Shown: positions 7,484 through 15,818 of the stretch, piece by piece
Layout of the letters: each line of letters begins with the position of its first letter
How positions within the stretch are numbered: position 1 is the stretch's first letter
Assembly: GCA_016928815.1 (NCBI GenBank)
Contig: JAFGJZ010000011.1
Span: 1-56,988, forward strand
DNA: 56,988 nucleotides
Reading direction: 5' to 3'
Source of the DNA: Spirochaetota bacterium
GTDB taxonomy: Bacteria > Spirochaetota > UBA4802 > JAFGJZ01
Notes under the pieces: model-generated
What the model was told of the DNA's origin: nothing
The model's database searches: none
Seen by the model: only the letters and a program-made list of their open reading frames with translations
Made by a program: the position numbers and the translations under genes

Positions 7484-10135
7484 ATGATAAACATGAAAAG
7501 AAGTAAATTTATTCTGAATGACTCAATTTTATATTTCACTGCAATGTTTTTATTTTCTTTTTTCATAATTGCATCTGAAACCATTTATTTTCACATGCTT
7601 CTGATCGTAACTAATTACATAAGCGCCACTTTCATCATTTCCATCGCGCTCCTTGGACTTGCGGCAGGAAGTATTTTCGCATTTTATCTGCTTGATTTCC
7701 GAAAGGAAATTGTAATCCTGCTTTCTTCAGTTTTATTTATAATCTCAATCGTTCTTTCATATTTCAACATAATGAATATCGGTCAGCTGAAATATCCGGT
7801 TTTTCTGATTCTTCCCTTTATGCTGTCATCCATTATCATATCAACAATCTTTTCATACGCTCACTCAAATAAAATCTATTTTACGAATTTAATAGCGTCT
7901 GCAGCCGGAGTTTTTTATCCCATAATTTTTCTGCCGCTCCTGAAATCCGAAACGGCTTTAATGGCATTGATTCTTCTTCCTGCTGTTTTCATCATAATCC
8001 TTTCATTTAAATTTAAAAATGTAATAGTAACTTTTCTGGTCCTTGCTCTGGGTATTTTTCTGACATGGACGACATATTCCGCAATCAGAGACAATCTTAA
8101 ATTTCCATCAGAATTCAGTAAAGCTCAGTTTGAAGAACAGATAATTCCGAAAGTGCGGGAACATGCTGAAAAGATCAGCAATAAAAATGATGTTGATTTC
8201 ATCTCAAATGCCTATTATTTTTCTAAAGAAAAGGACAAATATGTTTTTGACGGTGATGATGTTGACCGGCAGAGAGCCAAATATCTTCTGGCAAAATTGA
8301 AAATAATAAAAGTATATGATATTCTGTTCGACCTGAAACCGCATTACTCCCTGTATCAGAATCAGAAAATTCTCCAGGAGGATTTATCTGTAATAATCTC
8401 TGAAGACAGTACAATGGGACGTGTGGATATTCTCGAGTCAGGCGATACATACATCATGAGCATAAACGGCAATCCGCTTGATTCCATGTCCCGAACTAAC
8501 GGAACCAGATATGACCCGAGGGTACCGCATCTTGATGATGCGCATGTTTTCATAATCGGACTCTCTGCGGACGGTATTGTCAAATCGGCCAAAAAGCTGA
8601 ACAATTCCGTAGTTGAAGGAATAGAAATCAATCCGGTTATAATGAAAATCATGCAGAATAATAATCAGATTGCCGAATACTCAAGCTTCCCCTATCTCGG
8701 TCTTACGCAGCATTTCGGGGAAGGAAGAGGTTTTCTTAAAAACAGCAAATCCGATTATGACATGATTACGCTGATGAACATTCACGCGGAGCACGGCCCG
8801 ATCTGCACTCTCGCACCGGAAAATTTCCATACCGTTGAAGGAACCCAGTTCCTGCTGTCCAAACTGACCGACCGCGGAATGATCGTTTACGAGGAAATAG
8901 TATCAACACCAAGGTCAAAACTCGCATATTACAAATTTTTAAATACTGCAGTAAAAGCCATGAAAGATCTCGGATATCAGGATCCTTCACAGCATATACT
9001 CATATATCACTGGGATTTCTGGGGCGCCCAGAATTTCAGAAGCATTATATTCAAACCAAAACCTTTTACCAAAAAAGAGTTAAGTGATTTTTACGGATTC
9101 TATACGGTTATTGAAGCCAACCCTGATTATGCACAGGTCGGTATTGACTACATTCCCGACAGAAAAACAAATACAGTTGAATCCAACATCATTAACGGTG
9201 AAGAAATTCCTGATTTAATAACTCCGCCGGCAGTTATTGAATCCCGCGAATTTATTACTGATTTCGTAAGTAAGCTGGATGAAAAAGAGGATTTTGATTT
9301 TGCAATGCAGTGCTATTCAAAAAAAGGTTCCGTTTTCATTAAAAATCAGCTTTCTGAAGAAAAGAAAACAAAACTAACCGGTCTAATGATGAAAACCGGA
9401 TACCTTCGTGAAGTTGATCTTTCTCCGGCAACGGATGACAGACCTTTTCCTTTTGATGTCTATAAAAACAGAACGGAAATTACTGATATGATGAAAATCA
9501 TCTTCATATTCATAATACTGCTTCTTATTCCCGTAGTTTTAAAAATTATAAAAAACATAAAAGAGCATTCAATTAAAATTCTGCCTCAGACGCTTTACTT
9601 TATGGTTCTGGGATTCAGTTATATGCTTGTAGAGATAGTGCTAATACAGAAATTTCAGTATTTCATAGGAAACCCGACCTACTCTCTAATTGTAATTCTT
9701 GGTGGATTGCTGTTCTTCAGCGGTCTGGGCAGTTTCATAAGCATGAAATTTCACCGAATTGCTCTTATTGCATGCATGATTATGATTCCGCTGATACTTC
9801 TGCTGTTCCTTTTCAAACTTGATTCCATTTTCATGGCGCTTGAGCATTATTCATTCAATGCAAAATTATGGATTTCACTTTTACTGATAATACCGCTATC
9901 CTTTTTCATGGGGATGCCGTTTCCGCACACGCTGGAAATCGTAAAAAAGCAGTCATCAAATGAGTATGGAACCATGATGTATGCCATGAGCGGAGCTGCA
10001 GGAACTGCTGCGGTTACAATGTCTCAATACACAAACATAGTATCAGGATTTTCAACAACGTTTCTCATCGGAACAACCGGATATATAGCCGGAATTGTTA
10101 TTTTTCTTGTACTTTTTGCAAAACATATTAAATGA
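7484..10135 (+). CDS. Polytopic membrane protein with spermidine-synthase-like (SAM-fold) domain
   Basis: An 883-residue protein: about seven N-terminal transmembrane helices (residues 15-220), a large soluble middle part (about 225-680), and about six C-terminal helices ending in an MFS-like segment (SFFMGMPFPHTLEIV). The middle contains a Rossmann-like methyltransferase segment: HVFIIGLSADGIVKSAKK, then VVEGIEINP (the acidic ribose-binding position), then DYDMITLMNIHAEHG and TVEGTQFLLSKL. This order is that of membrane-embedded SpeE-like proteins. The glycine loop is GLSADG rather than GxGxG, so cofactor binding may be altered. ATG 7484 has AAGGA 7 bases upstream; the in-frame TTG 7388 has none. 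It is the first of four co-directional genes. Polyamine synthesis is not established for this class. Confidence 0.75.
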   Translation: MINMKRSKFILNDSILYFTAMFLFSFFIIASETIYFHMLLIVTNYISATFIISIALLGLAAGSIFAFYLLDFRKEIVILLSSVLFIISIVLSYFNIMNIGQLKYPVFLILPFMLSSIIISTIFSYAHSNKIYFTNLIASAAGVFYPIIFLPLLKSETALMALILLPAVFIIILSFKFKNVIVTFLVLALGIFLTWTTYSAIRDNLKFPSEFSKAQFEEQIIPKVREHAEKISNKNDVDFISNAYYFSKEKDKYVFDGDDVDRQRAKYLLAKLKIIKVYDILFDLKPHYSLYQNQKILQEDLSVIISEDSTMGRVDILESGDTYIMSINGNPLDSMSRTNGTRYDPRVPHLDDAHVFIIGLSADGIVKSAKKLNNSVVEGIEINPVIMKIMQNNNQIAEYSSFPYLGLTQHFGEGRGFLKNSKSDYDMITLMNIHAEHGPICTLAPENFHTVEGTQFLLSKLTDRGMIVYEEIVSTPRSKLAYYKFLNTAVKAMKDLGYQDPSQHILIYHWDFWGAQNFRSIIFKPKPFTKKELSDFYGFYTVIEANPDYAQVGIDYIPDRKTNTVESNIINGEEIPDLITPPAVIESREFITDFVSKLDEKEDFDFAMQCYSKKGSVFIKNQLSEEKKTKLTGLMMKTGYLREVDLSPATDDRPFPFDVYKNRTEITDMMKIIFIFIILLLIPVVLKIIKNIKEHSIKILPQTLYFMVLGFSYMLVEIVLIQKFQYFIGNPTYSLIVILGGLLFFSGLGSFISMKFHRIALIACMIMIPLILLLFLFKLDSIFMALEHYSFNAKLWISLLLIIPLSFFMGMPFPHTLEIVKKQSSNEYGTMMYAMSGAAGTAAVTMSQYTNIVSGFSTTFLIGTTGYIAGIVIFLVLFAKHIK

Positions 10136-10148
10136 CCGGAGTCTGCAA

Positions 10149-10940
10149 ATGAATAAATTAATTATATTGATCTTCATATCATCCCTGTTTTTTCTGTCCT
10201 GCGGCAGCAGCGTAAAAAAACCGGTGATTAAACTATATGCAGTCAAATACGGATCTTCGCTGTATCCATCAAAATATATTTACAGTTATCAGCCGGCAGG
10301 TTCAAAAAACTTTGCATGGATGTTCTATCTGATTCAATTTAATGAAAGAAATATACTTGTAGATACCGGCTTTTCAGACCAGGAAAATATTGCAAATTTC
10401 AAAGTTGAGTATACTGATCCTCTTTCACTTCTGAAAGAATTAAAACTTTCACCTGATGACATTACTGATGTAATAATTACTCACAGCCATTTTGACCACT
10501 CAGGCGATATACAGAAATATAAAAATGCCAACATATACATACAGCTGCAGGAAATGGATGAACTCAGAAAAACGGAAGAAATGAACATGTATCTGAATAA
10601 AAAGCAGGCTGAAAAAAAACTGTTTTCATTCTACAACAGATATATACTCAATGATTTTATTTCCATCAAAAAGGTCGGAGGACATTCACCCGGCTCCTGT
10701 TCAGTTAAACTTGCCACAGCAGAAGAAGTCATTTTTCTTCCCGGAGATGAGGCCTATTTTACTGAAAATTTTGAAAAAAACGTTCCGACAGGAACATCTG
10801 TAAATCCGGCAGCATCCGCTGAATTTACATACAGGCTTTATAAGCTTCTTGCAGTTCCCGGTGTTAAAATATTCACTTTTCATGATCCGGGAATTATACC
10901 CGAAAAAAGCGGAGTAAAACTCGTTTTTGAAAAAAAATAA
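10149..10940 (+). CDS. Metallo-beta-lactamase-fold hydrolase, predicted lipoprotein (lactonase-like)
   Basis: A 263-residue protein. MNKLIILIFISSLFFLSCGS is a lipoprotein signal with Cys18 as the lipidated residue. The zinc motif THSHFDHSGD (H-x-H-x-D-H) is complete, with later ligands in GGHSPGS, LPGDEAY and TFHDPG, as in N-acyl-homoserine-lactone lactonases and related MBL hydrolases. The substrate is unknown, and membrane anchoring on the exported side is unusual for a quorum-quenching lactonase. ATG 10149 is chosen because CCGGAG is 6 bases upstream and the lipobox follows; a longer frame from 10095 overlaps the previous gene. Spacing of 13 bases to the upstream gene implies one operon. 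Confidence 0.85.
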   Translation: MNKLIILIFISSLFFLSCGSSVKKPVIKLYAVKYGSSLYPSKYIYSYQPAGSKNFAWMFYLIQFNERNILVDTGFSDQENIANFKVEYTDPLSLLKELKLSPDDITDVIITHSHFDHSGDIQKYKNANIYIQLQEMDELRKTEEMNMYLNKKQAEKKLFSFYNRYILNDFISIKKVGGHSPGSCSVKLATAEEVIFLPGDEAYFTENFEKNVPTGTSVNPAASAEFTYRLYKLLAVPGVKIFTFHDPGIIPEKSGVKLVFEKK

Positions 10941-10961
10941 TTCCATACGAATCCAGAGGCC

Positions 10962-12161
10962 GTGTTGAAAAGATTTCTGATATTATCAGCGGCAGTGCTG
11001 CTGATGAATTTTTATCCGGTTGATTACATTTCAGTCCGGGATAATTTTAAAATCGGTTTCACCGGCGATATTCTCATGCATAACAATATTAAAAAAACCG
11101 CGGGAATACTCAGCCGCAAGGAAGAAAACAATTACGGATATGATTATTTCTTTGATGAAATTTCAAATGAACTCAGCTATGCAGATGTTATGTGCGGAAA
11201 TATGGAATTCCCGGTATCGCCTCCCTTTAAATCTGACGGCTTCATTTTCAATGCCCCGCCGCATATTGCCGCTGCGCTGAAAACAGCAGGCTTCGATATT
11301 ATGAATCTGGCAAACAATCATATAACCGATCAGAAAACAAAAGGACTGCTCTATACGGTTAATCTTCTTGAATCTGTCGAACTGGATTACATCGGCGCCG
11401 CACAAACGGAGGAAACCGCAAGAAAAGGGATCATAAAAGAAAAAAACGGAATCAGAACAGGGTTTCTGGCCTATACCGGTCTTACAAATTATTCAGACCG
11501 TTTGAAATCAGATAAATACTATATCAACTGGATATATGATAAAGAAAAAGTAGAACAGGATATCACTGATATGAAGCAAAGGTGTGATTATCTGGTAATA
11601 CAGATTCACAACGGTGTTGAATATACCCTTACTCCGGCTGCCTGGAAAGTAAAATTATATCATGAAATAGCTGAAATGGGGGCTGATCTCATAATCGGTC
11701 ATCATCCTCATTCAATTCAGTCGGCTGAAAATTTTCTAACCGCCGACAGCAGACAGGTTCCTATTTTCTACAGTCTTGGAAATTTTATTTCTGACCAGAA
11801 ACAGTCATTCCCCATAAAAGGTACACGTGAAACTGTAAGTATAAAAAGCACATTCATAGTATATGTTCACCTATTTAAAAAATGGTCACAGCTTCAGAGC
11901 AGGTTAGAAATACTCCCGGTATACACGGAAAACTATCCGGATGAATTTAAAAAAAGACCATTCAGAAACATTAAAGTAAAACCTATAGCTGCCGAAATAT
12001 ATAATCTTGAAAATCAGCTTAATTCAGACTCACCGGCAGATCCAAAACTGTCCGTAAAACTCACCCGGCTTAAATCAGAACTGAATGCAATAAAAATGGT
12101 TGTATTTCCGGAAGGAATACCTGATAATATGATATTTACAGAACAATACTCTGGAGACTGA
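10962..12161 (+). CDS. CapA family protein (poly-gamma-glutamate capsule-type metallophosphatase fold)
   Basis: About 399 residues with an N-terminal signal/anchor (KRFLILSAAVLLMNFYPV). The CapA/PgsA blocks are present: FTGDILMHN near 35, CGNMEFPVS near 78, NLANNHITDQ near 117, GHHPHSIQ near 246 and YSLGNFISD near 272. These histidines, aspartates and asparagines build the calcineurin-like metal site. CapA proteins act in poly-gamma-glutamate synthesis or transport, but no capB/capC is nearby, so another cell-surface role is equally possible. The frame opens with GTG 10962; TTG 10965 has better spacing from AGAGG (10955-10959). It is the third gene of the four-gene operon, 21 bases after the lipoprotein gene. 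Confidence 0.82.
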   Translation: MLKRFLILSAAVLLMNFYPVDYISVRDNFKIGFTGDILMHNNIKKTAGILSRKEENNYGYDYFFDEISNELSYADVMCGNMEFPVSPPFKSDGFIFNAPPHIAAALKTAGFDIMNLANNHITDQKTKGLLYTVNLLESVELDYIGAAQTEETARKGIIKEKNGIRTGFLAYTGLTNYSDRLKSDKYYINWIYDKEKVEQDITDMKQRCDYLVIQIHNGVEYTLTPAAWKVKLYHEIAEMGADLIIGHHPHSIQSAENFLTADSRQVPIFYSLGNFISDQKQSFPIKGTRETVSIKSTFIVYVHLFKKWSQLQSRLEILPVYTENYPDEFKKRPFRNIKVKPIAAEIYNLENQLNSDSPADPKLSVKLTRLKSELNAIKMVVFPEGIPDNMIFTEQYSGD

Positions 12162-12162
12162 A

Positions 12163-12897
12163 ATGCCGGAAAGAATTCTTCCTGGTGCACAGGCAGTAGT
12201 TAAATTCAATAACAAAATGTTCGGTGTTCTTTTACTGCACGGATTTGCGGGAAATCCATCAGAATACAAATACCTGATTCAGAGGTGTGAGGATGAAAAA
12301 TTCTCATACTATGCTCCCCGCTATCCGGGACATGGAACTTCAGCTGACAATATGGATTTAACTGCAGCACATGACTGGTCTGTATGCGCAAGGGAAGCTT
12401 ACATTGAATTGTCATCACACTGCGACAGGGTATATGTCATAGGTCATTCAATCGGAGCATGTTTCGCCGTTAATATAGCGAATGAATTTAATCCTGAAAA
12501 AACCGTTCTGATTTCAATGCCTGTCGATACTAATGCCTATAATTCACAGTTCATAAAAAACCGGAAATCTGAAATGAAAACCAGGTACATCAATGATCCT
12601 GAAGAATCCTTAAAATATACCGGTTACAATTCCGGAATACCTGCAAAAAAACAGACTGACCTGATTAAAATTATCAGGCAGACGTTAAAAAGCCTCCCTA
12701 ATTTTCACACAGATGTACTTATTTTTCAGTCAGTGCATGATGAAATAATTTCACATGACTCTGCTGATCTGGTTTATGATTCAATAATATCGATAAGAAA
12801 ACAGAAAATAATGCTTGAGAACAGCGCTCATATCATTATGCTTGATTATGACAGAGACGTGCTTGCAGACAGAATTTTTTCTTTTCTTAAAGACTGA
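12163..12897 (+). CDS. Alpha/beta hydrolase (carboxylesterase/monoglyceride lipase type)
   Basis: A 244-residue cytosolic serine hydrolase. The oxyanion-hole strand is LLLHGFAGNPSEY, the nucleophile elbow GHSIGA (Ser about 93), the acid lies in FQSVHDEII, and the catalytic His in ENSAHIIMLDYD near the C-terminus. YPGHGTS is typical of the carboxylesterase Est30 and monoacylglycerol-lipase group. The ATG begins two bases after the capA-like stop, with TGGAG 6 bases upstream inside the previous gene, so translation is coupled. The substrate is not predictable; a short-chain ester or lipid is likely. Confidence 0.85.
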   Translation: MPERILPGAQAVVKFNNKMFGVLLLHGFAGNPSEYKYLIQRCEDEKFSYYAPRYPGHGTSADNMDLTAAHDWSVCAREAYIELSSHCDRVYVIGHSIGACFAVNIANEFNPEKTVLISMPVDTNAYNSQFIKNRKSEMKTRYINDPEESLKYTGYNSGIPAKKQTDLIKIIRQTLKSLPNFHTDVLIFQSVHDEIISHDSADLVYDSIISIRKQKIMLENSAHIIMLDYDRDVLADRIFSFLKD

Positions 12898-12974
12898 ATT
12901 CCGGATTATTGCAGAACTTAAAAACATCACCGAAATTCCTCCGCAGAAGTTTCATGAATTTATATTTTATTTTA

Positions 12975-13002
12975 TTGACTATATATAAAATGCCCTTATA
13001 CT
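12975..13002 (+). promoter_or_regulatory. Putative sigma-70 promoter of the diguanylate cyclase gene
   Basis: TTGACT (12975-12980) and TATACT (12997-13002) are 16 bases apart, each matching consensus at five of six positions. The AAGG ribosome site (13008-13011) and ATG 13020 follow directly, giving a very short leader. This separates the gene from the operon before it. Confidence 0.6.
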
Positions 13003-13019
13003 GAAATAAGGTTAAACTA

Positions 13020-14372
13020 ATGAATAAAAAGCATTTTGCATTAGTAACAATTCTAAAGATTTCAATTGTTTTATTTCTTTTAGCTCTGATAATTATTTTT
13101 ACAGTTGACAAGGAAAAAGCTGAAACAGAGCAGATTATCCGCAATGAAACTCTAAAACAATTGAGTCCAATACGCAGCAGAATCGAAAATATTTTATTCT
13201 CCCGTGTTCTTCTTGTCAGGGGTGTTATTTCTTATATTGAAACCAATCCCGATCTTTCATCCGAGCAGTATTTAAACTTCTGCAGCAAACAGCTTTCAGG
13301 TGATACATATATCCGGAATCTGTCACTGATAAAGGGATCGGTAATAAAATATGTCTATCCTGCTGAAAATAATAAAAAAGCAATAGGCACAAATCTGCTG
13401 ATGGTCAGTGACCAGAAAATAACCTATCTAAAAGCGATGGAAACCGGAAAAACAGTAATTTCAGGTCCGCTGCAGCTGGTACAGGGAGGAACAGGTCTTA
13501 TTTTCCGAGTTCCTATTTTCATACATGAAAAATACTGGGGACAGACCAGCATTGTCATCGACATCAACTCCGTTTACAATGAGGTTTTTACCGAAAATAT
13601 TCTGAAAAAATATGATTTTGCCATTCAGGGGAAAGACGGATTAGGAGAAAACGGAGATCCGGTATATTCATCCGGCCAAATCTTCAATGGCATTCCTGTT
13701 TCAATGCCGATTACTCTGCCTGGAGGAAACTGGATTCTTTATGCACTTCCGAAGAAAGGTTTAAAGATTAAATCAGATACTTATTATTTAATTCTTGCTA
13801 CAGGCATCACCCTTTCTGCGATTATAATCATACTTCTGATATACTCCAGCATAACAAGCAGCAGACTGAAAGAAATTGCCTTTCTTGATTTCCTTACCGA
13901 TACACCTAACAGACGGCTTGTTAAACTTCACTTTGACATGGCCTCATCCGGGGCAAAAAGGTACAATACAATGTTCGCGGTTATAGTAATCGATCTTAAT
14001 GATTTTAAATTGATCAATGATACCCTCGGTCATGATGCCGGTGATTTTTATCTTGTGCAGTTTTCACAGCTTCTTAAAAATACCATCAGGAAAAATGATT
14101 TCATTTTCAGAATAGGGGGAGATGAATTTCTTTTATTCATTACCGGACTGAATGACAGAAAAAACATAACGGAAATAGTTAAAAACATCAAGTTAAACTG
14201 TTCGAAAGAAATTCAGTTCAGGAATAAAAATATAAAATTTTCTTTTTCAATGGGTCATTCAATATTTCCTCATGACAGCGTCAATCTTGACACGCTTATG
14301 GTAATTGCCGACAGACAGATGTATGCAGAAAAAAAAAGGTTTCACATGAAAAAAGAAAAAACCGGTCATTGA
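13020..14372 (+). CDS. Membrane diguanylate cyclase with extracytoplasmic CHASE-like sensor domain
   Basis: A 450-residue inner-membrane enzyme predicted to make cyclic-di-GMP from GTP. Transmembrane helices lie at about 8-29 and 255-275. The segment between them, with SPIRSRIENILFSRVLLVRG and GGTGLIFRVPIF, matches the CHASE ligand-binding type. The C-terminal GGDEF domain (about 285-445) has an intact active site (RIGGDEF) and, five residues before it, RKND, an RxxD inhibitory site for product feedback. It is likely an active, self-limiting cyclase responding to an external small molecule. Possible receivers of the signal in this window are the MshEN-like repeats in CheA, with an HD-GYP phosphodiesterase at 48318-49397. 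Confidence 0.9.
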   Translation: MNKKHFALVTILKISIVLFLLALIIIFTVDKEKAETEQIIRNETLKQLSPIRSRIENILFSRVLLVRGVISYIETNPDLSSEQYLNFCSKQLSGDTYIRNLSLIKGSVIKYVYPAENNKKAIGTNLLMVSDQKITYLKAMETGKTVISGPLQLVQGGTGLIFRVPIFIHEKYWGQTSIVIDINSVYNEVFTENILKKYDFAIQGKDGLGENGDPVYSSGQIFNGIPVSMPITLPGGNWILYALPKKGLKIKSDTYYLILATGITLSAIIIILLIYSSITSSRLKEIAFLDFLTDTPNRRLVKLHFDMASSGAKRYNTMFAVIVIDLNDFKLINDTLGHDAGDFYLVQFSQLLKNTIRKNDFIFRIGGDEFLLFITGLNDRKNITEIVKNIKLNCSKEIQFRNKNIKFSFSMGHSIFPHDSVNLDTLMVIADRQMYAEKKRFHMKKEKTGH

Positions 14373-14380
14373 CCGGTTTT
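14358..14380. terminator. Bidirectional Rho-independent terminator between the cyclase and gltD
   Basis: AAAACCGGTC (14358-14367) and GACCGGTTTT (14371-14380) form a perfect 10-bp stem with a three-base loop and T/A runs on both sides. The stop codon of the cyclase gene (14370-14372) lies inside the hairpin. It serves the two convergent genes. Confidence 0.85.
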
Positions 14381-14399
14381 TTATATTCTAAACAGGTAT

Positions 14400-15818
14400 C
14401 TATTTTAAATATTCGTCTATTGAAGCGGCAAGCTGTCTTCCTTCACTTATGGCATATACAACCAGAGAAGCTCCGCGTCTTGCATCACCTGCCGAGAAAA
14501 CCTTATCAACTGAAGTTTTAAAATTTCCGTCAGTTTCAATGTTACCTCTCGCATCAAGTTTTACGCCAATACTCTCAACAAGTCCCTTATGAACGGGATG
14601 CACAAAACCCATCGCAAGAAAAACTATATCGGCATTAATGGCAAATTCAGAGCCCGGTATTTCATACATATTCCATCTGCCGTTTTCTTCCTTCCACTCA
14701 ACTTTAACCGCTTCGATTTTTTTAACATTTCCGTTCTCATCTCCGGTAAAACGTTTGGTAAGCACATTCCATAGTCTCTCACACCCTTCTTTATGTGAGC
14801 TCGAAATTTTATTTAATTTCGGCCAGAGAGGCCATGGCTGATCAGGAGTTCTCGTCTCTGAAGGTTTCGGAAGAACCTCAAGCTGAGTGATTGATTTTGC
14901 TCCCTGACGGTTGCTTGTACCTACACAGTCGGAACCGGTATCTCCTCCGCCAATAACAACAACATCCTTATCATAGGAAATCATTTCCTTTTCACGGCAT
15001 ATTTTTTCTCCGGCACAGGTTTTATTCTGCTGGGTAAGATAATCACCGGCAAAATGAATTCCGTTTAATGATCTTCCTTCAATCGGGAGGTCACGCGGCT
15101 CTCTTGCCCCTATGGTTACCGCAACAGCGTCGTATTCTTTCAAGAGATCATTGACCGCAAGATCTTCCCCGACTCTTACACCCGTTTTAATTACAAGTCC
15201 TTCCTGCTGCAGTATATTAACACGTCTTTCAATTACGCTTTTATTCAGTTTGAAATCAGGAATGCCGTAACGCATGAATCCGCCTACCCTGTCCTCTGCC
15301 TCAAAAAGCACAACCGAATGACCAGCCTTGTTAAGAAGGTCTGCTGCTGCAAGTCCGGCAGGTCCGGCGCCTATTACTGCTACTTTTTTACCGGTACGTT
15401 TTTCAGGCGGCTGGGGTTTGACAAGTCCCATTTCAAAAGCTTTTTCTATGACAGCCCATTCATTCTGACGGATGGTAACAGCTTCATCGCCGTCCGCCAG
15501 TACGCATGATGCCTCGCAAAGAGCAGGACAGATACGTCCCGTAAACTCTGGGAAATTATTCGTTTCCTGAAGAATTTGCCAGGCTTTTTCCCAGTTGCCG
15601 TGAAAAATTTCATCCTGCCATTCCGGCATGATATTTCCCACCGGGCATGACCAGTGACAGAACGGTACACCGCAATCCATGCATCTGGAAGACTGAAGTT
15701 TTCTTTCCTCTTCAGAAAGCTGAATTTCAACTTCGTCATAATCCTTAATTCTCTGTTCAACCGGACGGTATCCGGCTTCTTTTCTTTTTATCTTTAAAAA
15801 ACCTCTTGGATCTCCCAT
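14400..15818 (-). CDS. gltD: Glutamate synthase (NADPH) small/beta subunit
   Basis: GltD passes electrons from NADPH to GltB for glutamate formation from glutamine and 2-oxoglutarate. The 472-residue protein has an N-terminal ferredoxin-like region with CMDCGVPFCHWSCPVGN and, further on, CPALCEASC, the eight-cysteine set for two 4Fe-4S clusters. The FAD site is KVAVIGAGPAGLAAADLL (about residue 145) and the NADPH site VVVIGGGDTGSDCVGT (about 285). The C-terminal block VFSAGDARRGASLVVYAISE is the second FAD contact. The start overlaps the gltB stop by one base (TAATG), so the two subunits are translationally coupled. Normal family length. Confidence 0.97.
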   Translation of the reverse strand: MGDPRGFLKIKRKEAGYRPVEQRIKDYDEVEIQLSEEERKLQSSRCMDCGVPFCHWSCPVGNIMPEWQDEIFHGNWEKAWQILQETNNFPEFTGRICPALCEASCVLADGDEAVTIRQNEWAVIEKAFEMGLVKPQPPEKRTGKKVAVIGAGPAGLAAADLLNKAGHSVVLFEAEDRVGGFMRYGIPDFKLNKSVIERRVNILQQEGLVIKTGVRVGEDLAVNDLLKEYDAVAVTIGAREPRDLPIEGRSLNGIHFAGDYLTQQNKTCAGEKICREKEMISYDKDVVVIGGGDTGSDCVGTSNRQGAKSITQLEVLPKPSETRTPDQPWPLWPKLNKISSSHKEGCERLWNVLTKRFTGDENGNVKKIEAVKVEWKEENGRWNMYEIPGSEFAINADIVFLAMGFVHPVHKGLVESIGVKLDARGNIETDGNFKTSVDKVFSAGDARRGASLVVYAISEGRQLAASIDEYLK

